Assembly: GCA_026770575.1 (NCBI GenBank)
Contig: MU657976.1
Span: forward strand, 5,675-16,957
Length of the DNA: 11,283 nt
Reading direction: 5' to 3'
Origin: Pelagophyceae sp. CCMP2097
Lineage: Eukaryota; Sar; Pelagophyceae
In this document: positions 1 through 8,020 of the stretch, one piece after another
How positions within the stretch are numbered: the first letter of the stretch is position 1
Layout of the letters: the number at the start of each line of letters is the position of its first letter
Notes under the pieces: model-generated
What the model saw: the letters and a program-made list of their open reading frames with translations, nothing else
What the model was told of the DNA's origin: nothing
Database searches by the model: none
Made by a program: the position numbers and the translations under genes

Positions 1-103
1 TTTAGAGTTCTCAAATACTTAACTTTCGACCAAAAGCATTTTTAACCGGCTAAAAAGTTTTTATCCGGTTAAAAATACTTAACTTTCAGCTTTAAACATC
101 TTA
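1..103. repeat. AT-rich transposon-end-like sequence
   Basis: AAATACTTAACTTTC occurs twice, at 13-27 and 73-87. Between the copies is an 11-bp perfect inverted repeat (TTTTTAACCGG at 39-49, its complement at 65-75). The 73-87 copy differs by one base from 11250-11264, which lies in the right end of the TIR element closing this window. The next bases also run in parallel: AAACATCTTAC here and AAACCATCTTGTA there. I infer the remnant of an end of a related element whose body lies upstream. No target duplication can be checked. Confidence 0.4.
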
Positions 104-820
104 CTCGCTTTCAAATCGCCGGCTTGCTCGTATCGGCTCGGTCGGCGAGGCCCGCCGCTTGGTTGCGCGTCGGCGCCGGGCTGTCGCGGGTGCCGGGGGG
201 AGACCCCCCGGACCCCCCTCCCCCTTTAATTCCTTACCCGCATTCATCAAATCCGCGCTTGCCAAGGGCTCGCTGCGCTCTGTGAGATATTTGATCGCAC
301 GTTTCGGCGCGCCGCTTGGGGGCGTGCCGGGCCCGGACTCTCGCGGGCGCCGGTGGGAGAGCCCCCGGATTCCCCACCCTTAAACTCCTTACCCGCTTTC
401 AAATCGCCGGCTTGCTCGAATCGGCTCGGCCGGCGAGGCGCGCCGCTTGTTAGCGCGTCGGCGCCGGACTGTAGGTGTAGGCTCGAGCGCGTGTATGCGC
501 GTATCTGGGCCCATAACCCGTTTCCCACCCCGCCTCAGCGGGTGGATCAGTATATATTCAGGATTAGAGAATAGAAAGAGGCCATCGCCGAGAGGGTTCT
601 GCGAGAGGGCTCGACGGCGGGTGCCGGGAGGAGACCCCCCGGATTCCCCCTTTAACTTCTGACCCGCATTCATCAAATCCGCGCTTGCCCCTTATTGCTA
701 AAAAATGTGACGCCGGCTTTGGCTCGCTGTGCTCTGGGTTGTTCGCCCGCGGAGGCGCGCCGCTTGGAAACGCAGCATGCCCCGGACTTTCGCGGGTGCC
801 GGGGGGAGACCCCCTTTGTC
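101..820. repeat. GC-rich higher-order tandem array (A-B-A-B)
   Basis: Four degenerate units begin at about 101, 234, 389 and 660. Type A units (101, 389) open with CTTTCAAATCGCCGGCTTGC. Type B units (234, 660) open with CATTCATCAAATCCGCGCTT. Each then passes through a GGCGCGCCGCTTG-like stretch and a GTGCCGGGGGGAGACCCCCC hairpin (8-bp stem, AGA loop; intact near 190-210, decayed in later copies), then CCCCTTTAA and the next unit. The second A unit is longer by about 140 bp of unrelated sequence (roughly 466-608). Short ORFs cross this region in every frame with arginine/proline-rich shadows, and I call none of them coding. Confidence 0.65.
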
Positions 821-1456
821 ACTGCTCGTCCACGCCCTGCTCTTCCATGATACGCGTCGCGTAAGCCTTCCCCCGGACCCCCTTAAAGTAACGCGATAGG
901 CTATCACGGAAATTGTTCGAGTTCCACACGGAAATTGTTTTCGCGGCGCGCGGCGCGGACGGCGGCGCACTTCGGCGGCGCGTTAATCGCGCCGAGCGCG
1001 CGGCGGCGGCACACGTCGATCGCGCCCGGGCGCGTCGAAAACGGTGCGCTGCGGAGCGAGGAAGGCCGCCGGGGCGGAATAGCGCAATCCTCGAAGTTGG
1101 CGGCGCGCGGTCCACGGAGCTTGGGTGGCGCTGTCGGTTTCACATAAAAGGGCTTGTACCCACGCGCCCAACTCTTTCCAATGGCCGAGTGTGTTGGAGT
1201 CCGACGGCGCGCGCAATGTGAAGTTTTAACTAAAATGTACGGTTTGCGGAAGCCAATTATAGATGGGGGGGGGGGGCTAGTGTAACACTCGGCCTGTCGG
1301 CGAAGGGCCCGGGCTTGCTTTTGCGCTCGGCTGCGGTTCTAGGGACGCAGGGACGTTCTCAAGACTTTTAAAAATGCGATTGGGCGCGTGGGTTATGTGC
1401 CCCATTGCTGCGGGCTTCGAGATTCGATTCGGTAACTTCATACCGGAATAGACAGC

Positions 1457-1480
1457 TTCACTTTTTTCAAGAAGCTTTTC
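1457..1480 (+). repeat. Dispersed direct repeat, copy 1
   Basis: 24-bp sequence starting TTCACTTTTTTCAAG. It matches 1626-1649 at 22 of 24 positions. Function unknown. Confidence 0.45.
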
Positions 1481-1625
1481 AAGTTGACTGGCGCATTTGC
1501 ATAACGTCGCCTAAAACGCTTTAGCGAGCAAGAGCCAAGCCGACGTGTGCTATGCGCATCTCCTTTTGACGCCGATGCGCCCAGCGCGCTCAGATCCTTC
1601 AGACTCGATGATGGAATCAGACAAG

Positions 1626-1649
1626 TTCACTTTTTTCAAGGAGCTTTCC
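1626..1649 (+). repeat. Dispersed direct repeat, copy 2
   Basis: Second copy of the 1457-1480 sequence with two substitutions. The 169-bp offset is not continued by other similarity that I can see. Confidence 0.45.
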
Positions 1650-2144
1650 AGGCTACTTTTTCAACATATCTTTTGTCGCTTCAACGTGAGCGCGAAGCGG
1701 CGTCAAGGGCGCCTTCCTTCGGCCACCCAGGTGAGATGGCGCGCGGAACGGGGCACGTCGGCCCCGCGACCGGCCCGCGCCTCGACGGAGGCGCGGGCAC
1801 CATCGGCGCCGCCCCGCCCGCCAGAGGCCGCGCCCCGCCCCCTCCGCGCGGCGCGCCCGCGCGGCGCGCCCGCGCCGCGCGCCCGCGCCAGGTTATTGCT
1901 CATCTAACGTTCACTCAACGCTCATCCAACGAACTCTTCCCGAGCTTTATAGGAATTCCTAAGCAACTTGGAAAACTTTCAAGCAACTTTTAAAGCTATA
2001 CTTTTAATAGCTGTCTTATGTCAGAAAATTTTAGACAACTCGCCGAAATTATTTCTCCGGGTCTGCAACGCAACTCATTCCTCAACGGCTTCGCTCTTTG
2101 AACGAGCTCTGAGCCGAAGATGGAAACCTGTCTAGAACGTACCG

Positions 2145-2270
2145 CAGGTGAGAATCGAACCCTGCTCCCGGGGCTTTCGGGACTCGAGCTTCTGGAACGA
2201 GAGTTCCCCGAGCCCGAGACTCGGCAAGCTCGGGGAGCGAGAGTTCTTGGAGGTTTTCGGGGCGGGAGCT
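2145..2270. repeat. Outlying copies of the ACTCGG/GAGAGTTC repeat
   Basis: Segments such as GAGACTCGGCAAGCTCGGGG followed by AGCGAGAGTTC (about 2216-2251), and GGACTCGAGCTTCTGGAACG just before, are recognisable relatives of the unit in the 2840-4000 repeat complex (CAGACTCGGAAGCTCGGGGA, then AGAAGAGTTC). They mark the left border of the gene-fragment island at 2270-2700. Confidence 0.5.
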
Positions 2271-2511
2271 CGGGGTAGCAATCCTCGGGGCGGCGCGACG
2301 CGCGGCGTTGTGCGCCGCGGCCGCGCGCCGCTCCTCGGCGAACGCGGCCTCGGCGGCGGGGCGTGGCGCGCGCGCTCGCGGTCCGCCTGCGTCCGTCCAA
2401 GGGTCGAAAGCCATCCTTCTGCACGGCGCGGCGGCGGTGTTTCGACGGCGGCGCAGGACGCACGTGCTTGCGGCCCGCAGCCTGGATCTGCGCGAGATCT
2501 GCGGTTGGGCG

Positions 2512-2700
2512 TTAGGCGGCGGCGGCAGCGTCCAAGTCGGCCTCGAGGCGCGCGATGCGCGCTCGGCGGCGAGCGCCGCCGGCATCAGCGGCACGAGCTC
2601 GAGCGCGCCCTGCTCGTCGAGGTGGCCGCGGCCGTTTGCGCGCGAGTCAAAGTGCGCGGCCCACTCGGCGCAGTGCAGACCGGGGAACAGGGTTTTATCA
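2512..2700 (-). pseudogene. Frameshifted 3' gene fragment, possible EF-hand-like
   Basis: On the minus strand, about 40 residues read like an ordinary GC-rich algal protein (for example CAEWAAHFDSRANGRGHLDE and ALELVPLMPAALAAER). The segment FDSRANGRGHLDE has the spacing of an EF-hand loop, but the hydrophobic position 8 is Gly and position 3 is Arg, so calcium binding is doubtful. Close to 2550-2562 the plausible frame shifts by one base: the new frame reads IARLEADLDAAAAA and ends at a TAA (2512-2514), a typical helical C-terminus. The continued original frame becomes Pro/Arg-rich. Repeat copies border both sides (2145-2270 and 2697-2760). I infer a captured or broken 3' exon. The parent family is not recognised and the frame call is visual only. 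Confidence 0.3.
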
Positions 2701-4000
2701 GACTTGGAAGTTCGGGGGTCTCTTGTAGGCAGCTCTACGGAGCGGCTCTGCGGGGCGGCCGTGATAAGGACACCGCCATGATCACCGCAGTGCGCCGGCA
2801 GCTGGTGGCTTAAGTCGCCTACAACACGCAGGGCGAAGTATTTCCGCGTCTGCGAATCTGCCAACGTCCGCCAGCGTCTGCGAGCCTGCGAACGCCTGGG
2901 GACCTAGGGGAACAAGAGTTCCCCGGGGCTCTCAGACTCGGAAGCTCGGGGAAGAAGAGTTCCCCGGGGCTTTCAGACTCGGAAGCCTCGGGGGCGGGGA
3001 GCATCGCGGCTGCGGCCTGCTGGGAACCCTTCGTCTGCGAGTCTGCGAGCGCCTGGGGGACCTAGCGGAACAAGAGTTTCCCGGGGCTCTCAGACTCGGA
3101 AACTCGGGGAAGAAGAGTTCTACGGGGCTCTGCGTGGCGGATCTGCGGGGCGGCTCTGTGGGGCGGCTCTGCGGGATGGCTCTGTGGGGCAGGGACTCTG
3201 CGAGGCAAGCGACTCTGCTGGCCGGCTCTGCAGGGCGGCTCTGCGCTTGAGACGGGGCAGCCGACGGTGCTGTGGCCGCCTTCCCGCGGCTCGCCCCGCG
3301 AAGCCCTGTTCGCAGTGGAGCCACCAGCACATGAGTCGCGTCCGCAACCTCGGCAAGTGCGTCTTCCTGAAACCGCTCCGCATGGACACGGTGAAGAGGT
3401 TTGGGCTGGACGCGGACATGGTTCCCTAGCTTCCCCGGGGCTCTCAGACTCGGAAGCTTGGTGAACAAGAGCTCCCGGGGGCTGTCAGACTCGGAAGCCT
3501 CGGGGGTGGGGAGCATCGCGGCTGTGGCATGCTGGGAACCCACTATGCGTGGCGGCTCTGCGGGGCGGATTTGCGGGGCGGCTCTGCGGGGTGGCTCTGC
3601 GGGGTGGCTCTGTGGGGCGGCGGCTCTGCGAGGCAAGCGCCTCTGCGGGGCGGCTCTGCAGGGCGGCTCTTCGCTTGAGACGGGGCAGCTGACGGCGCTG
3701 TGGCCGCCTTCCCGCGGCTCGCCCCGCGAAGCCCTGTTCGCAGTGAAGCCACCAGCACATGAGTCGCGTCCGCAACTTTGGCATGCGCGTCTTCCTGAAA
3801 CCGCTCCGCGTGGACACGTTGAAGATTCTAAGGCTGGACGCGGACCTGGTCGCGGATGGGCACCGGCTGGCTATCAGACTCGGAAGCCTTGGGGGCGGGG
3901 AGCATCGCGGCTGTGGCCAGCTGGGAAACTTTCGTCTGCGAGTTTGCGAGCGCCTGGGAACCTAGGTAACAAGAGTTCAAGCAGGCGACGAAGCTCGCGC
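2697..4000. repeat. Repeat complex with GC minisatellites
   Basis: Several unit types are interleaved. CGTCTGCGAG...CTGCGAGCGCCTGGG...CCTAGG..AACAAGAG occurs at about 2875, 3032 and 3933. TCAGACTCGGAAG-type boxes occur at about 2933, 2972, 3091, 3444, 3485 and 3873. GGAGCATCGCGGCTG occurs at 2999, 3511 and 3900. Two 15-16-nt minisatellites built on GGCGGCTCTGCGGGGC lie at about 3130-3250 and 3545-3675. Each is followed by the same roughly 180-bp non-repetitive segment (CACATGAGTCGCGTCCGCAA at 3328 and 3756, offset 428). Long arginine/proline-rich minus ORFs here are translations of the minisatellite. The complex looks like serial segmental duplication, with differing offsets (512, 428, 389) from minisatellite and spacer length change. 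Confidence 0.75.
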
Positions 4001-4080
4001 ACCCGATCCCCGAGGACGACACCGCGTGACTGCGGGCGAGGCGGCGTGCGGCGGTGTGTCGCGCCTTTCAGGATTTGCCG

Positions 4081-4118
4081 CCGCAGCAGCAGCAAGCAGC
4101 AAGCAGCAGCAGCAGCAG
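4081..4118. repeat. CAG/CAAGCAG microsatellite
   Basis: Interrupted (CAG)n tract with AAGCAG variants. It is translated as poly-Gln or poly-Ala/Ser in short frames, and no coding context is evident. Confidence 0.8.
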
Positions 4119-4748
4119 GTGCATCACCACAAGAAACGAAGTGGTGCTCCGGGGGGCGTCTATACTGACGTCGAACGCGACTGCGACCTGGGTCGGCCTG
4201 GGAGGAAGCGCGGGCGCGGCGGGAGCCTGGGGAGGCTGGGGCGGGTCGGGTCGGATCGAACGGCCCTGAAATTATACCGGACCTTATGGCGTGGCTTACA
4301 GACATTGTCGAGGACGTGGAGACCCTACAAGTAGAAGCCCGGGCCCACGTGCTTGAACGTACGATACATTTTATAGGGTTGCGGGGCTTCGGGGTTGGTG
4401 GATTTATTTTGGGAATAAGAGAATGATGCAGCTCTGCGTCCTTCAACTGCCAGGCGCCGAGCATGGAGGGGAGGTCAGGGGGTGCGCCGGAGCAACTTAA
4501 CCGACGGCGGGAATCAGATTCTGGACCGCACAAGTGCAGGATTCCTATCCATTTTTGGAACACAGGATAAGCGGGTGCCCGCGTCCTATTGGTCTATAGA
4601 GTGAGTATCGGATATCGAGCTCTTTCGCGCGTTCGCTACCGGGGTGTGCCCCCCCGGACCCCTCTCATCGCCGCTGCGCTTCACCAAAAACGCTTCAAAA
4701 GAAACAAAAAAAAAGAAGCAGCCGTCTAACAAATCCTTGACGACGGCG

Positions 4749-4759
4749 GGATTCGAACC
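4749..4759 (-). promoter_or_regulatory. Pol III B box (intact)
   Basis: Minus-strand GGTTCGAATCC matches the internal promoter B-box consensus GGTTCGANTCC exactly. It belongs to the middle SINE-like unit. Confidence 0.6.
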
Positions 4760-4978
4760 AGCGACCCTGCGCTTTTTTGGATCATAAGATCTACGGGTAC
4801 CCACGTACTATCGGCTTATTGGGTGAGTGTCGGAAATCGGGCTCATTCGCGCGTTCTCTCCGGGGGGTGCCCCCCCCCCCGGGACACCCCCCCCCATCAT
4901 CGCCGCTGCGCTTCATCAAAAACGCTTCAAAAAAAACATGACGAAATTTGAGCCGCCGGACAAATCTTTGACGACAAG

Positions 4979-4989
4979 GGATTCGAACC
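4979..4989 (-). promoter_or_regulatory. Pol III B box (intact)
   Basis: Second exact GGTTCGAATCC on the minus strand, 230 bp from the first, in the partial right-hand unit. A sequence resembling a D-arm/A-box region (ACTCGGCCAGTTCGCGAGTA) lies about 50 nt upstream on the same strand. Confidence 0.6.
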
Positions 4990-5060
4990 CGCGACCCTGA
5001 CTTTGAGCGATCGCATCAGTCGCTACTCGCGAACTGGCCGAGTCTGTTGCAATGGGCAAA

Positions 5061-5560
5061 AAAAAATTTTTAAAACATGCCTCCTTACAGGTTCGAACGA
5101 ACTACTCTTAAAGAGAGCGTTTTAAAAAAAGAATATTGGCTGCCTGGGCCGCGGTGATGCGCTCCTTAATTCGCTGAGAGGTTGATGCATCTCTTAAATA
5201 AGTTTTGGGCGTAGAGTCGCGTGGGGAGCTTTATTTATTTATTTGGCCGCGTCTAGGCCATTTGAGGTTGGTATCTCTTCAGGCTTGGCGCCAATGAAGA
5301 ATCTGAGTAGCCAGGCGGACTCAGCACCAAAACTGTGTCGATAATGAATTATATTTCCCAGCCGTCGCCCCCTCCCCGCCGCCTACGGTGTCGTCAAAAG
5401 GTGGTATTATTAAAAACTACGTTCATTTAAGATTTTCCCTCTGATATCCAAAGCACGCCCCATCGGCGGATTCGGGGAGATCAGTCAGGGGAAAAAGCTC
5501 TGAAAACAATCTTAGGATAAGATTTATTTAGCTCCTGTTTTAGCTTGTTTTTGTAAGCCT
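5061..5560. other. No gene seen
   Basis: Moderate-GC sequence with A/T homopolymers (GGGCAAAAAAAAATTTTT at about 5056), a TTTATTTATTTATTT tract near 5231 and a small GGCC...GGCC inverted repeat at about 5244-5260. No recognisable ORF, tRNA or repeat shared with the rest of the window. Confidence 0.4.
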
Positions 5561-6202
5561 TTGAGATTCCGCGTCCTCTCCAGCCCCAAGTCGGGCGCCG
5601 GTGACGCAGCCGCTTTGGCAGGGCCCAGCCTAGCCCCAGACCTGCCCTGTAAGTCTTCAAACACGCTCGGAGGGGGGGCAGTGGTGCGCAATGGCGAAAG
5701 GCCCTGGATCGTTGCAACTGCCAACATTCAAAAAAAACGCTCTCTTAAGTTATTCGACTTCCTATATCGGCCTCATTCCTTGCAACGGCGATTTCGCGCC
5801 CGCCCGCGCGACTACGGGGATGCGCGCCGGGAGTGCGCGCCGGGGACGGTGCGGGCGCCGGGCGATGTCGGCCGCGCCGTCGAAATAGCCGCGACCGCCC
5901 TCACGGGAAGCGCTCCGAGAGACACGGAGGTCCCCTACGCGCGCCCCAGCTGGAGCGCCTACAGCGCCGCGACGACGGCCGATAGCGCCAAACTTTTGAG
6001 ACCAGGCCCAAGTAGACGCCACCGCGCGTCGACCCGCCCCGTTTCCAACACCCTTAAGCACCGCTCGTCGACGCAGAATCCCCGTTGCAAGGATTCAGGC
6101 AGATTTGGATCTATTGTTTTGGTAAAGAGTCGACCTCTACCGTCAAGGGCGCTGCAATACTACTTGAATTTTGATCTGAAGTTTCATGTTCTGCATATTT
6201 GA
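5561..6202 (+). CDS. Uncertain ORF, 213 aa, unknown function
   Basis: The longest plus-strand frame outside the repeats and the TPR gene's antisense. It has no recognisable domain, signal peptide or membrane segment. The composition is Arg/Ser/Pro-rich and changes along its length: GC-rich in the middle, AT-richer at the C-terminus (LQYYLNFDLKF). Overlapping shorter ORFs exist on both strands. In a region of roughly 55-60% GC an open frame of this size can occur by chance, and there is no start context, poly(A) signal or neighbour that supports it. Listed because it may be an annotated hypothetical protein. Confidence 0.15.
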   Translation: MRFRVLSSPKSGAGDAAALAGPSLAPDLPCKSSNTLGGGAVVRNGERPWIVATANIQKKRSLKLFDFLYRPHSLQRRFRARPRDYGDARRECAPGTVRAPGDVGRAVEIAATALTGSAPRDTEVPYARPSWSAYSAATTADSAKLLRPGPSRRHRASTRPVSNTLKHRSSTQNPRCKDSGRFGSIVLVKSRPLPSRALQYYLNFDLKFHVLHI

Positions 6203-6678
6203 GACGGGACCTGGGTTCAAAAGTGTTGATACAGCCCTGGCTTGACCTTTAACGGCCATCCAAAGGACTTTAAAAAAAATCGTTTGTGATGAAGGAAGCC
6301 TTGGTAGATGGCAACGGGGCGCGCGGGCGCGCGCGGAAGCGACGTTACCAGCGCGGGCGACGGACCTCGGCGCGAATCGGTGGCCCCAAGGAGCGACGAA
6401 AACGGTTGGCTTTGGACCGAGAAAGGCCCGATCAAGGGAAACGCGCGGAGCAAGAAATGCTTCGCGCGCCGCCCACAGGAGTCGAGGGAACAAACGGTAT
6501 TTTGCAGAAGCTAGTTCATAGGCACCCGCAACCAGTTCCGAGGCGACGGGACTATCGGAGGTCGATTGCGCTCACACTCTCAAATCGCGACCGATAAACA
6601 TATGATTGACGGAACCGATTATGGCACTGGGGAGCTGAGTGGTAAATCCACCAGAATAATTCGTTTTCTCTAAAGTGC
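6203..6678. other. No supported gene
   Basis: Contains a basic 103-codon plus frame (6286-6597) and overlapping frames of similar length on both strands. None shows a recognisable family. An imperfect match CTGCATATTTGAGACG (6193-6208) is shared with 6918-6936. Confidence 0.35.
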
Positions 6679-6774
6679 ACCGCAAACCGCAATTACCACC
6701 GCAAATTGTATGGTACTTCACCGCAAATGCCACCGCAAAGGAACCGCAAATTTTTATGGTACTTCAACCGCAAC
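6679..6774 (+). repeat. ACCGCAA iteron-like cluster (seven copies)
   Basis: ACCGCAA occurs at 6679, 6686, 6698, 6720, 6732, 6743 and 6767. Start-to-start spacings are 7, 12, 22, 12, 11 and 24, mostly near one or two helical turns. A second motif, TATGGTACTTCA, occurs twice (6709 and 6755), each time placed between ACCGCAA boxes, so part of the cluster is a block duplication. It lies directly upstream of the inverted-repeat-bounded segment 6830-7545. A protein-binding array, for example in a promoter or transposon end, is possible. Confidence 0.6.
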
Positions 6775-6829
6775 TTCAGTAGTAGGCTATAAGGGCATAA
6801 GTATAAGGGGTTCAATTTATTCAAATAGA

Positions 6830-7545
6830 GAGCTTCAGCTCAAAGTGATAACCTATCGAATTCATATCCTATCGTATTCATCGGACAAGATCAAACTCAT
6901 ATCCTATCGAACTGATCTGCATATTTTGGAGACGACATCGTTGTCTTATGGAGGGGTCAAGGATATCGGTCAGTTCTCGTCGGAATGAGGCGCTGAATGG
7001 CCCTATCGTCGCGCCTTGGTCCCGCTGGGCCGGCCCTAACTTTGTTTTGCGTTGTGGCTACCCCTTGGGCAGCAGCGACGTGGCATCGGAAGGCGCGTGA
7101 GGAGCATGCGTTCGGGCCCTTGCGGGACCCGCCACGCGCCGGCAACCGGCGGGAACTGCGCGCAGGCGCCCACAACCAATCCGGCAGCGCCCGGAACCGG
7201 CCGCGACAGCGCATCGCGGGTGGGTAAGAAATCGAACACAAGTACCCAAAACGCCGATTCCACTAGAGTCGACGCACCATGCTGAAAATCGACGGGCGTC
7301 TGCGCAGGGGCTTGTTGACTGCGCACCATCGATTTCGGGACGGGAGTCGGCTGGGGTGCCTCGGGGTTGCCATCGGGCCAAAGTAGTACCTAGGTACTAC
7401 TTTGATTTGGCTCGCGAGTTTGAGAGTTGTACTAGGTCCGTTGAACGGAGAGATCACTGTAAGCTCTATATATCAACAGGCTTTTAACGGGGTTTTATTT
7501 GATAGGGTACCACTTTCGATAGGGTATCACTTTGAGCTGAAGCTC
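6830..7545. mobile_element. Inverted-repeat-bounded segment, possible TIR element
   Basis: 6830-6860 and 7515-7545 are inverted copies matching at 30 of 31 positions (GAGCTTCAGCTCAAAGTGAT...). CCTATCG-type sub-repeats continue inward on both sides with similar spacing (left near 6868 and 6904, right at 7501), so the arms may extend to about 55 bp. The enclosed DNA is GC-rich and has no transposase. I found no clear target duplication outside the arms, so the true ends may be further out, or this may be a foldback structure rather than a transposon. Confidence 0.4.
7379..7404. repeat. 26-bp perfect palindrome
   Basis: Reads identically on both strands, centred on CCTAGG, with arms CAAAGTAGTACCT. 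There is no spacer, so it could cruciform or bind a dimeric protein. It lies inside the 6830-7545 segment, about 110 bp from the right arm. Confidence 0.85.
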
Positions 7546-7698
7546 TTTAATCTTCCTCCAATTTAAAAAAAATCGGAACTATTGTTTCGATCGTACGAAC
7601 GAGATTCCTTCCAAGTCCTTCTTCATTATGCACTCAATTGCGGGGTCGCCGCGGCTGGATCCACACGACGATCCTCTCGAAGATCCAGGCAGTTCCAG

Positions 7699-7726
7699 GC
7701 GGCTCGGGTGTTTTGCCCCGAGCCGC
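7699..7726. other. Strong GC hairpin
   Basis: 10-bp perfect stem GCGGCTCGGG / CCCGAGCCGC around an 8-nt loop TGTTTTGC. No T-run follows, so a Pol III or intrinsic terminator role is not supported. Confidence 0.6.
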
Positions 7727-7807
7727 ACCACCGTCGTCGCCCCGAGCAATTTCAGGTGTCGCCGGATTTGGGCACCCTGAGTAGACTTATTGCTTGGTGC
7801 CAGTGCC

Positions 7808-7813
7808 TTTATT
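7808..7813 (-). promoter_or_regulatory. Displaced poly(A) signal AATAAA of the TPR gene
   Basis: Minus-strand AATAAA. In the pre-insertion arrangement (removing 7834-9122, one duplication copy kept) it would sit 5 nt after an in-frame TAA (7819-7821) of the TPR frame. In the present arrangement it is about 1.3 kb downstream of the current stop. The link to the TPR gene is inference. Confidence 0.4.
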
Positions 7814-7823
7814 CGCATTTATC

Positions 7824-7833
7824 CCCCTGGGTT
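7824..7833. repeat. Target site duplication, left copy
   Basis: CCCCTGGGTT abuts the start of copy 1 (its first T is shared). The length is typical of target-primed reverse transcription. Confidence 0.55.
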
Positions 7834-7961
7834 GACATCACCTTCAGAGAGGCGTTTCGTTCCCTCGCTTGCGAGTGCGTTCGTTGCGTGTGCTCAAAGG
7901 TATTTTAGGTCTACCGCGTCTTCTAACAGCGTGTGTAAAAATGGTTTTACACGAGGTCGTC

Positions 7962-7972
7962 GGTTCGAGCCC
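7962..7972 (+). promoter_or_regulatory. B box in tRNA-like head, copy 1
   Basis: GGTTCGAGCCC inside a T-arm (GTCGG/CCGGT) preceded by AGGTC, the usual variable-loop sequence. A clear A box is not seen; GTGCTCAAAGGT at about 7890 is the best candidate. Confidence 0.5.
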
Positions 7973-8020
7973 GGTATTGCGTATTACAAAAAATCGGAAA
8001 AATGTCATCAAGTGAAATGA

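Larger units (their letters stand above)
821..2139. other. No supported gene; GC-rich and AT-rich patches
   Basis: About 1.3 kb without a convincing gene. It holds a duplicated CACGGAAATTGTT near 904-940, a 14-bp perfect inverted repeat ACCCACGCGCCCAA at 1158-1171 and 1380-1393, and a 12-G run near 1264. A dispersed repeat TTCACTTTTTTCAAG lies at 1457 and 1626. An extremely GC-rich block of GCGCGCCCGCGCC type spans about 1735-1892. A donor-like CAG/GTGAGAT at about 1728-1737 follows an open plus frame, but I recognise no protein there. TGGCCGAGT at about 1182 matches part of the tRNA-like head at 5034, so a decayed SINE fragment is possible. Confidence 0.4.
4502..5060 (-). repeat. Tandem tRNA-derived SINE-like units (three)
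   Basis: Three head-to-tail units on the minus strand (about 4502-4740, 4741-4970, 4971-5060; period 230-240 bp). Each begins, in plus-strand reading, with GACGACGGCGGGATTCGAAC or a decayed form, the complement of a tRNA T-arm. Minus-strand B boxes GGTTCGAATCC are intact at 4749-4759 and 4979-4989 and degenerate near 4509-4520. The minus strand downstream (toward lower coordinates) carries CGCCGTCGTCA, then a T-rich tract with AAGCG, CGCAGCGGCGATGA and a G/C-homopolymer hairpin. The last repeated block before the next head is AACGCGCGAA. Acceptor arms do not pair and the anticodon loop is irregular, so these are tRNA-derived repeats, not working tRNA genes. Only two of the three units have the full body. 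Confidence 0.6.

Noticed and set aside
819..1115. Minus-strand 98-aa ORF with a protein-like C-terminus (FRDSLSRYFKGVRGKAYATR...)
   Set aside because: Only the last 30 or so residues look natural, the rest is Arg/Ala/Pro shadow of GC-rich DNA, and the stop abuts the tandem array. Possibly an exon remnant, but I cannot support a gene.
1730..1895. Intron with CAG/GTGAGAT donor and GCGCCAG acceptor
   Set aside because: Splice-like ends exist, but neither flanking frame reads as a recognisable protein, and the interval is an extreme GC low-complexity block.
2150..2172. Minus-strand GGGTTCGATTCTCACC as a tRNA T-arm
   Set aside because: The B-box core matches, but the stem does not pair in T-arm register and no other tRNA arm is present.
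3184..3429. Plus ORF ending ...MSRVRNLGKCVFLKPLRMD, repeated near 3759
   Set aside because: It looks protein-like, but the second copy has an in-frame TGA just before the ATG and the differences between copies are mostly non-synonymous.
2932..3636. Minus-strand 234-aa Arg/Pro/Ala-rich ORF
   Set aside because: Its repeats are direct translation of the GGCGGCTCTGCGGGGC minisatellite and the open frame follows from the period.
6997..7227. 76-aa plus ORF whose start (MALSSRLGPAGPALTLFCVV) resembles a signal peptide
   Set aside because: Short, Arg-rich after the hydrophobic stretch, overlapped by equally long minus frames, and inside an inverted-repeat segment. No independent support.
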